Shown here in pieces: positions 1 to 12,001 of a stretch of DNA of 64,000 nt. The notes beneath the pieces were generated by a model that ran no database searches, was not told the DNA's origin, and saw only the letters and a list, made by a program, of their open reading frames with translations. Both the position numbers and the translations under genes were made by a program. The stretch lies in the NCBI GenBank assembly GCA_963377175.1, contig CAUJNA010000193.1:48501-112500 (forward strand). Direction: 5' to 3'. Numbering within the stretch: position 1 is the first letter of the stretch; every line of letters begins with the position of its first letter. The stretch is from Effrenium voratum (Eukaryota > Sar > Dinophyceae > Suessiales > Symbiodiniaceae).

Positions 1-1274
1 GTCGTTTGACTTACTCCAGTTTGTTCAAGAAAGAAAGCCACTGCAACTTGCACAGCTGGGGTAAAAAGGCTTGGCGGCTTTGCACGGACTATGGGCCCAG
101 AGCAATGTTGAAACACAGATGTTCCAAGTGTCCTCTTTCACTCAGACAGTCAGATGTGACGGTCGACTATCAACATGTGCTTTGGATGTGGGCATCCTTG
201 ATCAAGCTGGGAGATTGGTGCGGCCTGGCACTGGTACAACTCAAAGTGGCAAAAGGCGTTGCACAGCGGCAGGCCGGTAAACTGCTGGGACATGACCGAT
301 GTTTAGAAAGCACCACCGCCTGCCATTTCATTCCACCAGCAAGCGTTTGCAGGAGCGGGTTTCCTGAACGTCCCTCGGTCAGTTGGGGAGATGCAAGAAT
401 CATGAAACCAGGCAGGCAGCGTTTGCACAGCCAGGTACCACACCGCACTGATCCGCGAGCCTTTGACTTTCTGGCGGCTTGGTCGCCAACGTATGTGTGC
501 AATATCCGCTGCAAGCAGGGTCTTTGTGCATTGCGCGCGTTTGCAAGAAAGCCAACTACAAAGAGTGGTAGAGACTGCAGCTTGAGCTTCCAGGCGGAGT
601 GAGTTGCAGGCAGCAGTTTCCGTCGTATCATTCGCCGTGGGTCATAGGCTCCGAAGCTGCAGAAGTGCCGGTCAGCACGCACCGAGATTTCTCTACATTT
701 GCTTGATGTCCGTAAGATTTGTATGGGCATATGTTGTCCTGACAGTGTAAAGTCCATTGAAAGTGGTTGACGGTCAACCGGATAAACTCGCGTTGGGCCT
801 TGCACAGCAGCAGATGTCCTCTTTTAAGCGGCGGATCTACTTGGACGATGCTGCCTTCCACGGCAGGAAGCATGGCTTCCCATGCGATCCTACACTCACC
901 GATCAAAGAGGAATAAGCTTGTGACAGGTGATTGGTAGACCCCGGGCCCCAGACAATCAGCATGCATTTGGTGGCGTCTCGCCGGAAAGACCTGGTCGCC
1001 AGCTTTGAAAGGATTGCCAAACGCAAACAAACATACCATTGACCGCAGCCTGCTGACCTTGGGCAACACACCAACATATATGACATTTGGACTTTTTGGA
1101 GTGCTGCGGGATTTCTCTCATTTTCTTATCCAGAAATTCCATTGTCAACCGCCCCCCCCCCCCCAAAAAAAAAAAAGAGAGTCGAACAACCACAAGTCAT
1201 GGCGAGTTTCTACTGTTGGAATCATCATGGGATAGCACACCCCCAAAGTCCCCGCATTTGGATTGATTTCCCGA
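1..1274. other. No gene recognised
   Basis: Open frames here are short and show no coding bias or family resemblance. A poly-C/poly-A run lies near 1150-1175. This is probably intron or intergenic DNA upstream of the first candidate exon. Confidence 0.5.
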
Positions 1275-1370
1275 GGCAGCACATGCTCACGCACCTCTTC
1301 GAGGTAGAGCCCACACTGCACATCCTGGACGCCACCGCGAAGACCGCCGAGGCTGATCTTCGGGGTGGCA
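1275..1370 (+). CDS. Candidate exon, unknown protein
   Basis: This GC-rich open stretch reads HMLTHLFEVEPTLHILDA and continues with AKTAEADLR; third positions are mostly G or C, unlike the flanks. An AG acceptor-like dinucleotide sits just before it. I do not recognise the domain. It could be an upstream exon of the + strand gene that runs to 14.7 kb, but nothing in the sequence proves the link. Confidence 0.35.
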
Positions 1371-1971
1371 AATGGGCCGGTGGCTGTTGGTTTTTGAAGA
1401 TTTGCCTAGGAAACCAAAGGGGACGGGCCATTGTCTTGGATGCTGCCAGACTTATGTAGCATCCAGCTTGCGGTCAGATCGATGACCCTTCAAAACAGTT
1501 GGTTCCCTTTTGCATAAAATGTGCTCCAACAAAGGACAGTTTGACATACCGTGTGGAAGCTTCTGGTTTGACTGATGACTCAGGTGGACACATGACTAGC
1601 CTTGCGCATGCAGCACGGCGGCCGTGAGGACGTGGCACGCCTTCACAACCACTGCCGATTTATTGCCGGGCCCCCGGAGCTTGGGGCGAGAGCGTGTGAT
1701 GGCCTTGTCGTGATGGAGTTGAACTTGGCTGAGCAGACTGCGTCATGGGATTGGCTTCAAGTTTGTCCAAAAAAGGACCTAAACATTGAATTGGCTTTTA
1801 CTTCACTGAGATGCTCCAGCAACATTCAACCTGGAACCCTCAAAAGGTGCTTTGAGACTCTAGTGTGTCGAAAAGGGGGGGGAACCCGTCCAAATCCCTA
1901 AGAGGTATCAACAAAGACGGGCCCAAAGAACCGGAGCAAAGCCGAGTTTTCTCGGCTCACCGCACGCCCAG

Positions 1972-2090
1972 GGTGGCGCCTGGTGTGCGGCGGACGAGCG
2001 GCTGCTGCAGCTGAACGAGCTATTCCAAGAGGTGTTGCTGGACTGCCACACCGGGGATCACAAGGCCCCGAAGCAGAATGGGGAGAGGGC
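1972..2090 (+). CDS. Candidate exon, unknown protein
   Basis: A CCCAG acceptor at 1967-1971 is followed by a frame reading GGAWCAADERLLQLNELF and then QEVLLDCHTGDHKAPKQ, with strong G/C at third positions. A GT donor candidate lies at 2091. The product is not recognised. Spacing and strand fit an upstream exon of the same transcription unit as the exons at 3.4-14.7 kb. Confidence 0.45.
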
Positions 2091-2370
2091 CGGTAGCAGG
2101 GGAGGGGAGGGGAGGGAAGGGAGGGGAGGGGGGCCTTGACAATGGTCCCGTGGGGCCGGTGTTATCCGTGCCGCGAGCCCTTTGCAGCGTCAAAGTCGGC
2201 GGGCTGCTGCGATTGGATCCGTTAACAGGCAAGGCCAGACCACAAGTGCAGGGGTGTCTTATGAACACAGCCCCTCCCCAAAGGGTTTGTTTTCCAGCCC
2301 GCTTCGCTTATGGGTCCGGTTTTCGGTGAGTTGCGGGGGGGAAGTGTCGGGAGCCCTGCGCTCGTCTCAG

Positions 2371-2436
2371 AGGGGTTTTCGCCATGGCCCCCGGCAGGCG
2401 CGGCACCACTTCCTGCGCTCGGCCGCCCGGCCAAAG
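2371..2436 (+). CDS. Candidate 22-codon exon
   Basis: It is bounded by CTCAG (acceptor, 2366-2370) and AAG|GTCTTG (donor at 2437). The 66-base insert keeps phase and reads GFRHGPRQARHHFLRSAA with high G/C at codon position 3. No domain is recognised. Confidence 0.4.
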
Positions 2437-3365
2437 GTCTTGGCCTGTGCGGAACCTTCCAGGTTCTTTCTTCTGCGTGGGATTGGGATTTTTTTGCGGG
2501 TCGAGCCCTTCTTGGAAGATTCGTTTTTTTGAGTCTGGAACTGGAGCAGGGATCGCAGTGCTGCAGGTCAATCTCAGGTTCCTTTCGCTAGGCCTTGAGG
2601 GATGTGGAGATTTCAACCAGTTGCAGACCAATCCTGTCAGGATATTACGCGCTGCACAATCAAATAAGCCATTGTAGTTGTCAACCAGAGCCAATGCAGT
2701 ATGACCTGCTGCTCAGATGCACTAGCAACGATGTCCAATCTAAGGCACATATTTCCTAGATTCCTAGAACGGGATTGACTGGTGCAGCAAGGCGGGTCTC
2801 CGGGCGAAGAAGTCAGCCACCCCCTGGCATGGCAGATTGCAAAGGGCAACACATTTTGCTGCTCCGAATATTCACGTCTTTCTGTTTTCCTCGATTGTTA
2901 TGCATTCGGATGATGGGACCTGCGTCCTGCTTTGCTCCTGGACTTTCGCCGCTGGAGCTTGGCTGAGGCAAGTTCGAGGCTGCCCTTTGTTGTCTATCCC
3001 CTGCATGGGTTGGCATGTTTGCCAACCACTCGTTTGCTCATGTCTGCCGAATAGGATCATCTGATTTAGATATTATTGTGTCATCCATTTTACCCATATG
3101 AGCAACTGTCTCTATTTTTCAAAGGCTACAGTAAGGCCGAGCGGACACATTTTTTGGGTCACATGTTAAACACATGCTGCGCTGGAGAACGAGGTCCATG
3201 AGTCCAAACGTGCGCAGGCTTGGAGAAGTTGGGAACACCCTACCATTCAGCCTTGTAGCAAATAACTGCCGTAGCTCACACAATCACATGCCGCTCACGT
3301 TTTCTTTCCGGAGACAAAAAAACAATCCTTCGCCATTTCCGTCGAATCTGCGCGGGGCTTCCCAG
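2437..3365. other. Intron-like sequence
   Basis: AT-richer sequence without sustained codon bias. I see no gene or repeat family in it. Confidence 0.4.
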
Positions 3366-3458
3366 GCTCAGGAGTACCACGACCGCTTCCTTCGGCTCAT
3401 GGGAAACGACCAGCAGCTCCGGTCCGCGGACGCTCGGAGCGACCGCGCCGAGCTTGTC
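3366..3458 (+). CDS. Candidate exon, unknown protein
   Basis: After a CCCAG acceptor the frame reads AQEYHDRFLRLMGNDQQLRS and continues with ADARSDRAEL, with strong third-position G/C. Two GT donors are possible close to the end, so the 3' border is approximate. It lies just upstream of the exon series 4398-14690 and could be part of that gene. Confidence 0.45.
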
Positions 3459-4397
3459 CACGGAGCATGTTGATCCAAAGCACCGTGTCTGCTTGCTGGT
3501 TTTTGGTTGGTTTTGGTTGGCTCAAGGCGACAAGCAGTCAGAAAAAAATGGCCTGTTTTTTTGTATCACGGAAAGGGGGGTGTCTTTTTTTCGGATATCT
3601 TTTACACGTTTTGGAGTCCCTCACCAGAGGTGAGGAGGAGGGCCAACATCCAATGGCTCAACCACTGGGGTGGGCTTTTTGAAGCATAAACCCTACATGT
3701 GTGTATATATATATATATATGTACATGCATATGCATGATACGCTTGTATAGATAGGTACTGGGTATAAAGGGTATGTCTGGGGTGTTGGGTTTGGAAAGC
3801 TTGTGTCCTTTCCTCCGTCGGCTGAAGAATTGCGACTCCTTTTGCAACGGAAACCGACAATGGCTTTGTGTTACAAGCAGCAGCCTGTTGCAAGCAGGCA
3901 GGTGGGAGTTGAACCAAACACACGCAAGGCACTGATTCCAGTTTCGGCCAAGTGTCGCGGGAGGGCCCATCAGTGGACAGCGCCGTCCTTGTGAAGGTTG
4001 CCAACCAGGCTTTCTGTTGTGCGGCTCTGTCGAAGGCCAGATTGCAGACAACATGTTTCACACGTTTCATCCCTAGCAACTCGCATGCTTCATACTTGAC
4101 AGGGCCAATTCAGGGACCTGCAAACCAGGCACCTGTATTACTCCCATACCTGGCGGCCTAAGGAACTAGGTGCCAACAAAAACGTCGGGAGTGGGAGTAT
4201 GGGAGTGCCATGAAGGGGTTCCTGTTTTGAGGGTTGAAGTTGCCTGAGAAGCAACGCCCGAGCATTCTGCTTTGTTTTCAGCCCACAGTCTTGGAACCCA
4301 AATCACTGGACATGGTCCCTACCCCAACCCCTCCCATTTTTGGCGGCCGTTGAAATCCCTCGTGTTCTTTTGTCCATTTTCCGTGGTTTGGTGACAG

Positions 4398-4502
4398 ACC
4401 TCCGAGGACTTCTTCATGTGTGGCGAGCCGGTCCTGTTCTGCCGGCTGCTGAGCTACTTTGGACAGCCGGTCATCGGCTACATCTCTACGCCCATCTCTG
4501 TG
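4398..4502 (+). CDS. Exon of a multi-exon dinoflagellate protein (possibly glycosyltransferase-like)
   Basis: A GACAG acceptor is followed by a frame reading SEDFFMCGEPVLFCRLLSYF and then GQPVIGYISTPISV, ending at a GT donor (two alternatives at 4500 and 4502). The Cys-x-Glu-Pro...Cys pattern and hydrophobic strand that follows look to me like a large dinoflagellate family resembling glycosyltransferases, from memory only. It is the first exon of a series (5761, 6004, 7035, 10323, 10672, 11504, 14551) that reads in a consistent order. Function is not established by the sequence. Confidence 0.55.
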
Positions 4503-5760
4503 TATGCTGCAGCCTCGGCCAGCCGCGAATGCTTGAGGCAAAAACATCAAAGCGATACAACCATTTGTTTATGTATATGTGTATATACATGAATACATAC
4601 ATATGCAAATATTCACAAAGGCCTCCATATACATTGTGCACTTTTTGTATATACACATAAGCAGGCGCGCACACACGCCCACCATTGCAGCAATGTACGT
4701 GCTTCAGGAAAACAAAACCACACAGACACATTGAGGCTACTCAGATAGAGAGTTTTTGAGCGCTTGCAGCACGTGTGCAAGTTTAAACATTGCATTCTGA
4801 AGATTGGTTTTCAGTTGCTTCAGCTTTTCCCTTTACGTGCAGCAGCCTCAGCCAACTCACTCCCTTTGCACTTGTGAATCTTGCACTAACGCCACGAGCA
4901 TCCATTGCACACTGAGGCCATTGAATGAACAGTCAGCCGCGCCATTTTGTGAGTGGTGACAACTGTAATTTGTACTTCGGGTGGTGGGCGTCCTCAGAAG
5001 GCATTTTTGCAGAAATCACCTGAGGTCAGAAGCGAAGATCGTGCGGAATGGTACCAGCAGTTCTACGATGCTTTGGCTGCAACGGAGGCAACCTTCCTTG
5101 GATGAGCCTTAGATATCACTTGCCGGATCGAATGTAGTTGTCCAATTGCACACTACAGGCTCTGACAGAATGGAAGCTCATGAAGGTTTGTTTGGTGTTT
5201 AGCATCACCTGAAATTCACCGCGCATCTTCCCTAGTGTGCCAGCTAAGCCAGCTAGTTTCACCCAAGGTGAAGTGGAGAGAGAAACCGTTTCTGTCTTCG
5301 CGCCAACTGCTTAGAAGCAGCCACGTCCAAGAAGAACATTTTGAGTGGCGGAACTTGTGGGTTAAACACCGTGCTGCTGCTTCAATCTTCGGAAGGTTGC
5401 AAGGGACTTTGGTCTCCAAATATTTTCCAACCGGGGGGAAACCTTGTCTTCATAACGCCCTCGTCTTGAACTCTTCTTGCAAGTTGGCCTGCAGCCAGTA
5501 TCCCAAATCAGAAAGACCCCCGCGGACCTTTCTCACGTGCTGGGTTTGCTGTCATGAATTTCTATCCTGTTCAGCGGTGCCCTGTCCCTGAATCCTTTTG
5601 TGGGTTGTCTTGCCCGCCGTACCAGCCAAAAACCGTGCCAGCTTTTTTAGTAGTAGTGAACCCGACAATTGTTCCTTCAGTTGTTCAATTGTAGTTTTGC
5701 GTGGTAGTCACTGTGGTTTCCGACTAGAAGCGCTGATGGCCGCTTGACACCGCATCCCAG
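4503..5760. other. Intron, about 1.26 kb
   Basis: Lies between two well-supported exons. It contains TA/CA-rich simple sequence around 4560-4680 and no other coding signal that I can support. Confidence 0.5.
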
Positions 5761-5848
5761 GAGATGGCGCTGGACGATCGGCACATCTTCGCAGCCACCA
5801 CGCCAATCTTCGCTGAGTGGGTGGCGTGCCCTGGATGGAGCGGGACAG
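5761..5848 (+). CDS. Exon of the same multi-exon protein
   Basis: CATCCCAG acceptor and ACAG|GTTGAAG donor bracket a frame reading EMALDDRHIFAATTPIFAEW and then VACPGWSGT. GC-rich third positions support coding. It follows the 4398 exon on the same strand; the phase across the intron could not be tested because the upstream donor is ambiguous. Confidence 0.55.
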
Positions 5849-6003
5849 GTTGAAGGCCATGAAGCACTCCATTCTATTTCAGGGTGTCTAGCAGAAGCTG
5901 GCTGTCGCAGAACCTTTGTCACGAGGCCGGCATTGACCCCAAGGCAAATGAATGCACCGGGTCGTTGGTTAGATGGCGCTGCCTTTTCTTTGAAGTGTGC
6001 TAG

Positions 6004-6064
6004 GTACGCCACCGGCATCGACCTCCCAGTGATCCGGCCGATTTGCAGCTACACGGAGGCAGGG
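6004..6064 (+). CDS. Exon of the same multi-exon protein
   Basis: A TGCTAG acceptor precedes a frame reading YATGIDLPVIRPICSYTEA; a GT donor candidate lies at 6065. The TGxxxPVIRP core matches what I would expect next in the suspected family. The 90 bases that follow are also open on the - strand (DMGDMSINYGEFLTRVF), but without splice sites I could join to anything. Confidence 0.5.
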
Positions 6065-7034
6065 GTTCACCGGCATGCGTGAGGATGGGCTCCAGGATCC
6101 TGAGATTGCTCCAGGAAGACCCTGGTGAGGAACTCGCCATAGTTGATGCTCATGTCGCCCATGTCGCTACTTGTGAGCCCAAACGCACATTCTAGACCTG
6201 CGCACCCGCTGGACAGACCATCTGCAGCCCAAAATGATGTTCACTCCCTGTACTCTGACAACCAAACACGGCATCCCCCAGGGATTAGTTCGTGGCCAGG
6301 CACAACTGCAAAAAGCAGCAGGCCTCAATGTTTTGGAACATGCAGACAAATTGGCACGGCAGGCGAACTAGGAACAACAACCGCTGACGGCTGCAAAAAA
6401 GGGTCGTCTGAAAGCAGTTTTTACAGCTTTTCCATTGAACCCCCTGGGATTTCAAATCCGAAGTCCTGGTAACCACTATCCATTCTGAGTGTAGCCCAAA
6501 ATGGGGATGGGCACAAAGCGCTGGAAGGGTAGTCGACTAGGTTTCTTTGTTTTTGACAAGAAGGAGACAAATCGGGTGGGGCGGCAACGCAACCTTGTTG
6601 ATGTGTTTTCTGGCCAGTCTACACAGTCCTGTGAGAGCCCTGTTCACAAGTTTATGGCTACTCCTGGGTTGGGGGACGTTTGTTCGAAGTGAGCGGCAAT
6701 TGGTCTGGAAGCCAACGATTTGCCGAACGCACGGAATTTCTAAAGCTTTACGATGTCCATGTGAAGACGATCGTGTGCCGCCTCCCCAGTTGGGGGGAAG
6801 GCAATGGTGGCCCAAATGGGCGATCTCCCTGTGCTTGGCGGCCAATGTGAGGATGATTTTTCGATGATGGTTTTTGCAGAGGATGATTGCAGGATGATTC
6901 TTGGATAGGTTTGAGAATAGCCAAATCGATGATTTTTTGAAAAAATAAATATTTCAAGTTTTCCATGGCTGGCTAGACAAATCATAAGCTTGGCCCTGGA
7001 ATCAACCAACAAAGGCACGGTGACCTGGCTTCAG
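6065..7034. other. Intron-like sequence
   Basis: AT-rich with short open frames only. An unexplained - strand open stretch lies at about 6070-6160 (see the exon at 6004). Confidence 0.4.
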
Positions 7035-7082
7035 GTGAGCTACTGGCCTCGGCGCCAAAGGGAGCTGCTGCTTCTCCGCAGC
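7035..7082 (+). CDS. Candidate 16-codon exon of the same gene
   Basis: CTTCAG acceptor and GTGAGC donor enclose exactly 48 bases reading VSYWPRRQRELLLLRS. The canonical donor and the codon bias support it; its short length keeps confidence moderate. Confidence 0.42.
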
Positions 7083-10000
7083 GTGAGCCTTTTCTGGGAC
7101 ACGGACCGAAAGGGGTCCAAAGGAATTCCGGTGCAACACGTGGGGTCGCAAGGCTCGGCACGTGTCATAGACGGCTCCAAAGCTTGGGGGGCGAAGTTGG
7201 ATCCGAAAATTGTTGACCTCCGCCCAAAAAAGATGCGGCCGATGTAGTGCCTTTGCATGTCTACTGTGAGCCTTCACAGATTGCTTGGCATTTGGAGCGG
7301 CCTGGTCTTGCAAAGCTCTCGGAGGGTCACTGAAATCCAACTTGGACATGATATGTCGACAACGCCTTGCTTGCCATGTCCCCAGCTGTTGCTTGCCTCT
7401 ACCTGCTTGACCGTGAGAGTGGCAGGAGTGTGTGCTCAACTACTTTGCGAAAGCTGTCGCAGGCGCCGGGCTTCGCGTCGGCTGGAGTCTAATCATGGCC
7501 ACGAGGTTGGAAGGGTTCCGGGGCAGCTGTGAAAGGGTTCTCCGATCCCAGTTGACCAACAAGAATCCGGTAGCAGCTACAGCCAAGGCGCCTTCGAAAA
7601 GAGGGCTGGTGCCGTTCGCAGGTGATGAGGAGCCGTACACCTTCAAAGAGTCCACTGGTCTTACTGAGGAGGAGCGACCAGGGTACTGCAGGTGAACTGG
7701 TTTGTGTTCTTGAGTCAACTGGGGGTCAGAAAGCGGGGACTCCTAAACTAGCAAGGGTTACCTTTCAGTTTGCCGGTAAACACATCCAAGCGGGGTCCTC
7801 AACTGGGTCCTCATGTTTGTCCAACCGCCAAGTTGTCGGGAATACCCACTATGATCAGCGAATGGCTGGAACCATTCGGTTGCAGAATGATAGCTCTTGC
7901 TTGCTTGTTGGACCTTGAGCGGTAGTTTGCTGAATTTGTTCTCCAAGAAGGAGCGCCATCCCTTTCCTGCATGTTGAAATTGTGCTTTGAGCGCCGTGAA
8001 CGATGTTGGCACTCCGCGAGCAAGAGGGCGTTCAGCAGTCGGACATTTTCCAGGTCCGCCCAGGCTGTACTGATTCAGGAAGGACGGCGTCAATGAGGAG
8101 CTGTTCTCAAAGTGCGTCCGCTGCAAGAAGTGCTTTTGCAGTCGCGTGTCAACCTTGAGGGGTATCGATTCGCGCCATCCCTCGACTTGTGGCCGGATTT
8201 GGCTGCGTCAACCGCAAGCGTAGATTGCATCTCCCAATTGCGGGTGACGACTAGCATCCTTTCACTGGACACTTGTCGGCTTGGTGCCAGCCGTGCTGGC
8301 AAAGCGCAGCTTTGCCTCCATCTGACGTGGATGCGCCAAAAGCGTTGTGTTGCTCTCACTTGTCTGCCTGCCACTTGTGAATCGATGCGTCGGGATCGAA
8401 CGAATCACGCCACGGGGAACTTGGCCGTGTGGTGTCGGTTCTGGTGCTGGCAACGCCCAAACCATTCGCTTGGTGGACCTGATAGAGGTCATGCCTCAAA
8501 ATCAGAGTGCAGGCAAATGCAATCAGCGAAATTGAAGGAAGATTTGGGCGGTATCGTGTTTGCGCGTTTTCCAACCACATGTGCCTACATTTGGGTCCCT
8601 AAGGTGAACGTCAGGTTTGGAACCGCGACATTAGCTTGAGTCAAGGAGTCTAAGTACATGTATTGTGTATGTCGAAAACACAGTCCAACAAAAATGAGAG
8701 AATCACTCTATCACTAATAGCCAAAGGCCAGGTGTTGGCAGGTTTCAACAACTGTGAAACGTGTGGCATCATCAGAATACTGTTTGAACGCGTAACAAAA
8801 GTCGTCTCTACAACGTCCTATTTAGGGATCTTCGAAACCAGTGAACAGCAGAGAGGCCAACAACTCAGTTTGTCATTCAAGCCCTGACCACTTTTTGTGC
8901 CTTTGAGGAAGCACCCAGTCTCATTCGCTCGGAAGAAGCCTGCCCTTGACCTGACCTGACCTTGAGAGAGGAGCGCAAGGGCTACGGCGCCTTTGCCGAG
9001 TTCCTCGGGGCGGGGGCCCCAAGGGCCAAGCGGGGATGGGCGCTCGACCAGCTCGGGAGAGATGCCATGGACAGGGGGCAACATGTTCTGCGGTGATGAA
9101 GGCATTCGTTGAGTTCTGCGGTACTGATGAAGGAAAAAAGTTGAGAAGTCGTTGTACCCTGGTAGGCGTGTTTGGCAGTGGCAGTGGCATGGGGTTGACT
9201 GAGTGTCTTCCCTCACAGCCAATCCCGTCCACGTATTGATTTGCAACATTGCCATGTTGGAGGACAAAAGCCAAGGCGAAGCTACCCCTGCAACTTTCTT
9301 ATGCCCATTTTGGGTCCACCGTCAGTAAACAGCCTTGGGTGCCTGCGCTTAAGAGTGATCATCAGCCTTTGGATGTGAATATCAAGAACTCTTGAAAGAG
9401 TTCCTAGTTTTGAACAGGGCCATGTTGCAACTGGCTGGCCTTGGGGCATTTTTTTACCGCACACCAACAAGCAAACTAGCAAATTGCAGATTTCCAAGCA
9501 CCGGCCAGTTCACGGAATCATGACACCTCAAGTTTTGGGAATGCTGACTATAGCCCTGGACGCCTTCGTTAGGCGGTGATCTACCCCTACTCTCCCAGCC
9601 AGTTCTGGTTCTACGAGCCGCTTGGCTCAGCCAATCCACAAGTAGGTTGTCGATAAACGAGACCTTGGGTCAAAGTTTCTGTTGCAAGGGAATCCCCTGA
9701 ACAGAAAAATCACCCACTTTTGGCCGACCGTTGCAATACCGTTGCACATTGTCCAAATAAGTGTTTGGTGATGTCACACAACACCACTAGCAAAGCCACA
9801 TGATATTTCCGTGTTGCAGGGACCGCCCTCCTCAGCAGGAATGAGCAAAACTGTGTTGAGGGAGCGGGAGGCGGGAGGTTGCCGCGAAGACAGTGGCGCA
9901 ACCTGATACCATGATGAGGATTCCTTCTTGGGCATCCATTTCAAGGATTTATACGGATCTACATTTGCGTGAAGGCTTCCGGCGGAAAGGGACTTGCAGG

Positions 10001-10322
10001 CAGCATTTCTTTCAACAATAATTCCAGTACGAGGAGCCCTTCGAGTATGCTCCGTGTTGCCCTGAGATGACACAAGTCAATCCAACGCTGCAAAAATATC
10101 CCTGTGTGTGAGTGTATTTTGCGTCCATTTGAAGGAGCAAACCCCTGCCACCTCCCAAGACCATGTCATATTATCTTTCCGGGGCATCTTTATGGCCAGC
10201 AGTGCAGCAGGGCTGGGCCAGCCGATTGGAATGCATGGATCGACGTTCTTCGAGGATCGGCCCATTTTGGGCGTCCCTTTGAATCCACGCACCGAGTGCA
10301 CGCCCTGGCCTGGTGAGCCCCA
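7083..10322. other. Long intron or several undetected exons
   Basis: About 3.2 kb with no exon I can support firmly. A weak candidate reading ERKGYGAFAEFL starts at 8971 after a GAGAG acceptor but lacks a clear donor. No repeat family stands out. Confidence 0.35.
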
Positions 10323-10417
10323 GGCTCTGAATGCCCGAGGCTCTACTCCATGGCGGTGCCCATCTTTATGCCCTCCAGGGAGACGATGCCCCTCTACGTG
10401 AGCCAGGCGCGGTTGAG
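10323..10417 (+). CDS. Exon of the same multi-exon protein
   Basis: A CCCAG acceptor and GAG|GTAAGA donor bracket a frame reading SECPRLYSMAVPIFMPSRET and then MPLYVSQARLR. The aromatic-x-M-x-VP-x-F-x-PS pattern is characteristic of the suspected family, from memory. It lies about 255 bases before the next exon. Confidence 0.6.
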
Positions 10418-10671
10418 GTAAGAAGCACCTGGCAGGATCTGAGAAGCTGCACCAGGAAAGCAGCAGCCAGCCACAAATGAATATGATATTTGAACAGGGG
10501 TAAAGAAGATTCGAATCTCCATACAAGGCTTTTTGGGTATGTGAAACAGTTAGTTGCTTCAGCTGCCAGCGAGCCTCGGAGAGATTTTTTCACATATGAA
10601 GGCTTTTTGGGTTCCACGTGAAGAACGGTTTGGCTTCTGCAAGCGAATCTGGATTCGAGAAGTTCCTCCAG

Positions 10672-10800
10672 TCTCCGCGAGGACTACTCGGTGTGCCCGG
10701 ACTTCGAGGGGCATCGGGTGGGCCACGCGCCCCAGCGGGTGCATCCCCACTCGCCCTTCGATACGGACGACTGGGCCGCCATGACGCGCCCAGACTTGAG
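10672..10800 (+). CDS. Exon of the same multi-exon protein
   Basis: A CTCCAG acceptor is followed by REDYSVCPDFEGHRVGHAPQ and then RVHPHSPFDTDDWAAMTRPDL. Codon bias is strong. There is no GT at the expected 3' end (TTGAGAAGAGG), so a non-canonical donor, which dinoflagellates do use, is likely. A GGGTG-rich simple repeat starts 20 bases later. Confidence 0.55.
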
Positions 10801-10817
10801 AAGAGGAACATGCGGAT

Positions 10818-10900
10818 TGGGCTGGGTGGGGTGGGTGGGGTTGGGTGGGGTTAGGTGGGTGGGGTGGGTGTGGTGCGTTGGGTGGGCTGAGGCGCGGGGA
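10818..10900 (+). repeat. GGGTG/GGTTG-rich simple repeat
   Basis: An imperfect G-rich tandem array directly after the exon at 10672. It belongs to the intron; no function is implied. Confidence 0.7.
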
Positions 10901-11503
10901 GGTGGCAGTGGTAGAGTGGCCAGGGGTTATTCGACTGATGAACTGGATCTGGGGGCATGGCTTTGCGTCTCTCAGCCAGTTTGGTTTGTACTTGTTTCGT
11001 TGGCCCGTTTTTTGTCGACCGTTCCTGTTGCTAGTGGCTAGAGCTGCTTGAGGTCGGGAGAGAGTATCTCCAGCATCCAAGCATTTGATGGATTCGGGAT
11101 GGCAAGAAAGCAAGCACGACAAAGGTCTGATTGATACAGCTGAAGAGGTAGACATCGGTGTGGAGCACAATTATCCCCAGTATATACTGGCACGTTTGGA
11201 GATGGAGGGGTTGCTGCTTGCAGCAAGCAATTGTGATAATCGAATCACGATTCTAATGATGACAACATACTTTAGCTAGCCAACATCCGCTTCCTTACGC
11301 TGGTTGTAGCTTCAGGGAATACAGGAATGAGGAGAGCTGTAAACAGAAGGTTATAAACCACAGGTTTGGCCCTAGGACCAGTTGGGATTCATCGAGCCCA
11401 CAGCGTAGATTCTTCTGTCTAGACTTACATGCTTTTTCAACATGGTGTCAGCTGGTCATGTGCTTGATTTTGCAGCGAGGTTTGGAGAGGATGGGTTTCT
11501 CAG

Positions 11504-11591
11504 GTATTGGACGTCCTTCACTGACTACTTGACTATGCCGCATGTTATCCACTTTGAGTCGGTGCCGAACTTGATCACGCCGGGGGCTCAG
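11504..11591 (+). CDS. Exon of the same multi-exon protein
   Basis: TTTCTCAG acceptor and CAG|GTCAGA donor enclose a frame reading YWTSFTDYLTMPHVIHFESV and then PNLITPGAQ. The Y-W-x-x-F-x-D-Y...P-H-V pattern follows naturally from the previous exon in the suspected family. The intron that begins here appears to contain the PARP gene at 12002. Confidence 0.6.
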
Positions 11592-12001
11592 GTCAGAGCA
11601 GCGCCCAGAGCAGTTTGAAGGCCCGCGCTGACCCAAGTAAGGTCACTAACCACCTAGACTCAGAATGCGAGGGTTTGGCTGGCTTAAAGAGCAACATCAT
11701 ATCTTCCACAAACATGCACACACACACAAACTTGGCAGCATTTAGACCAGTGGCACATTCCCGCATTTTCACGTTTGGAGTTCTGAAGTCGGATTGCCTA
11801 GAGACATCAGGCAACCAACCGCCAATTTCAGGCTGAGACAGCTGCCACCCTGAACCATTCTTGGGCTGTGGCTTTCGGCCCCAACAAAAATATTGCAATT
11901 GGTGGTCATGGACCTCTGTCCGCTCACAGAAAGACATGACGTGCATTGGACACAACAGTCCTTCAACTGGCTCGAGCTGCTGGCAAGCTACTGGCACCGC
12001 C

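Noticed and set aside
8123..8150. GCTGCAAGAAGTGC near 8125 as a hairpin-repeat copy outside the element
   Set aside because: Lacks the GGTGCT half and the complementary stem.
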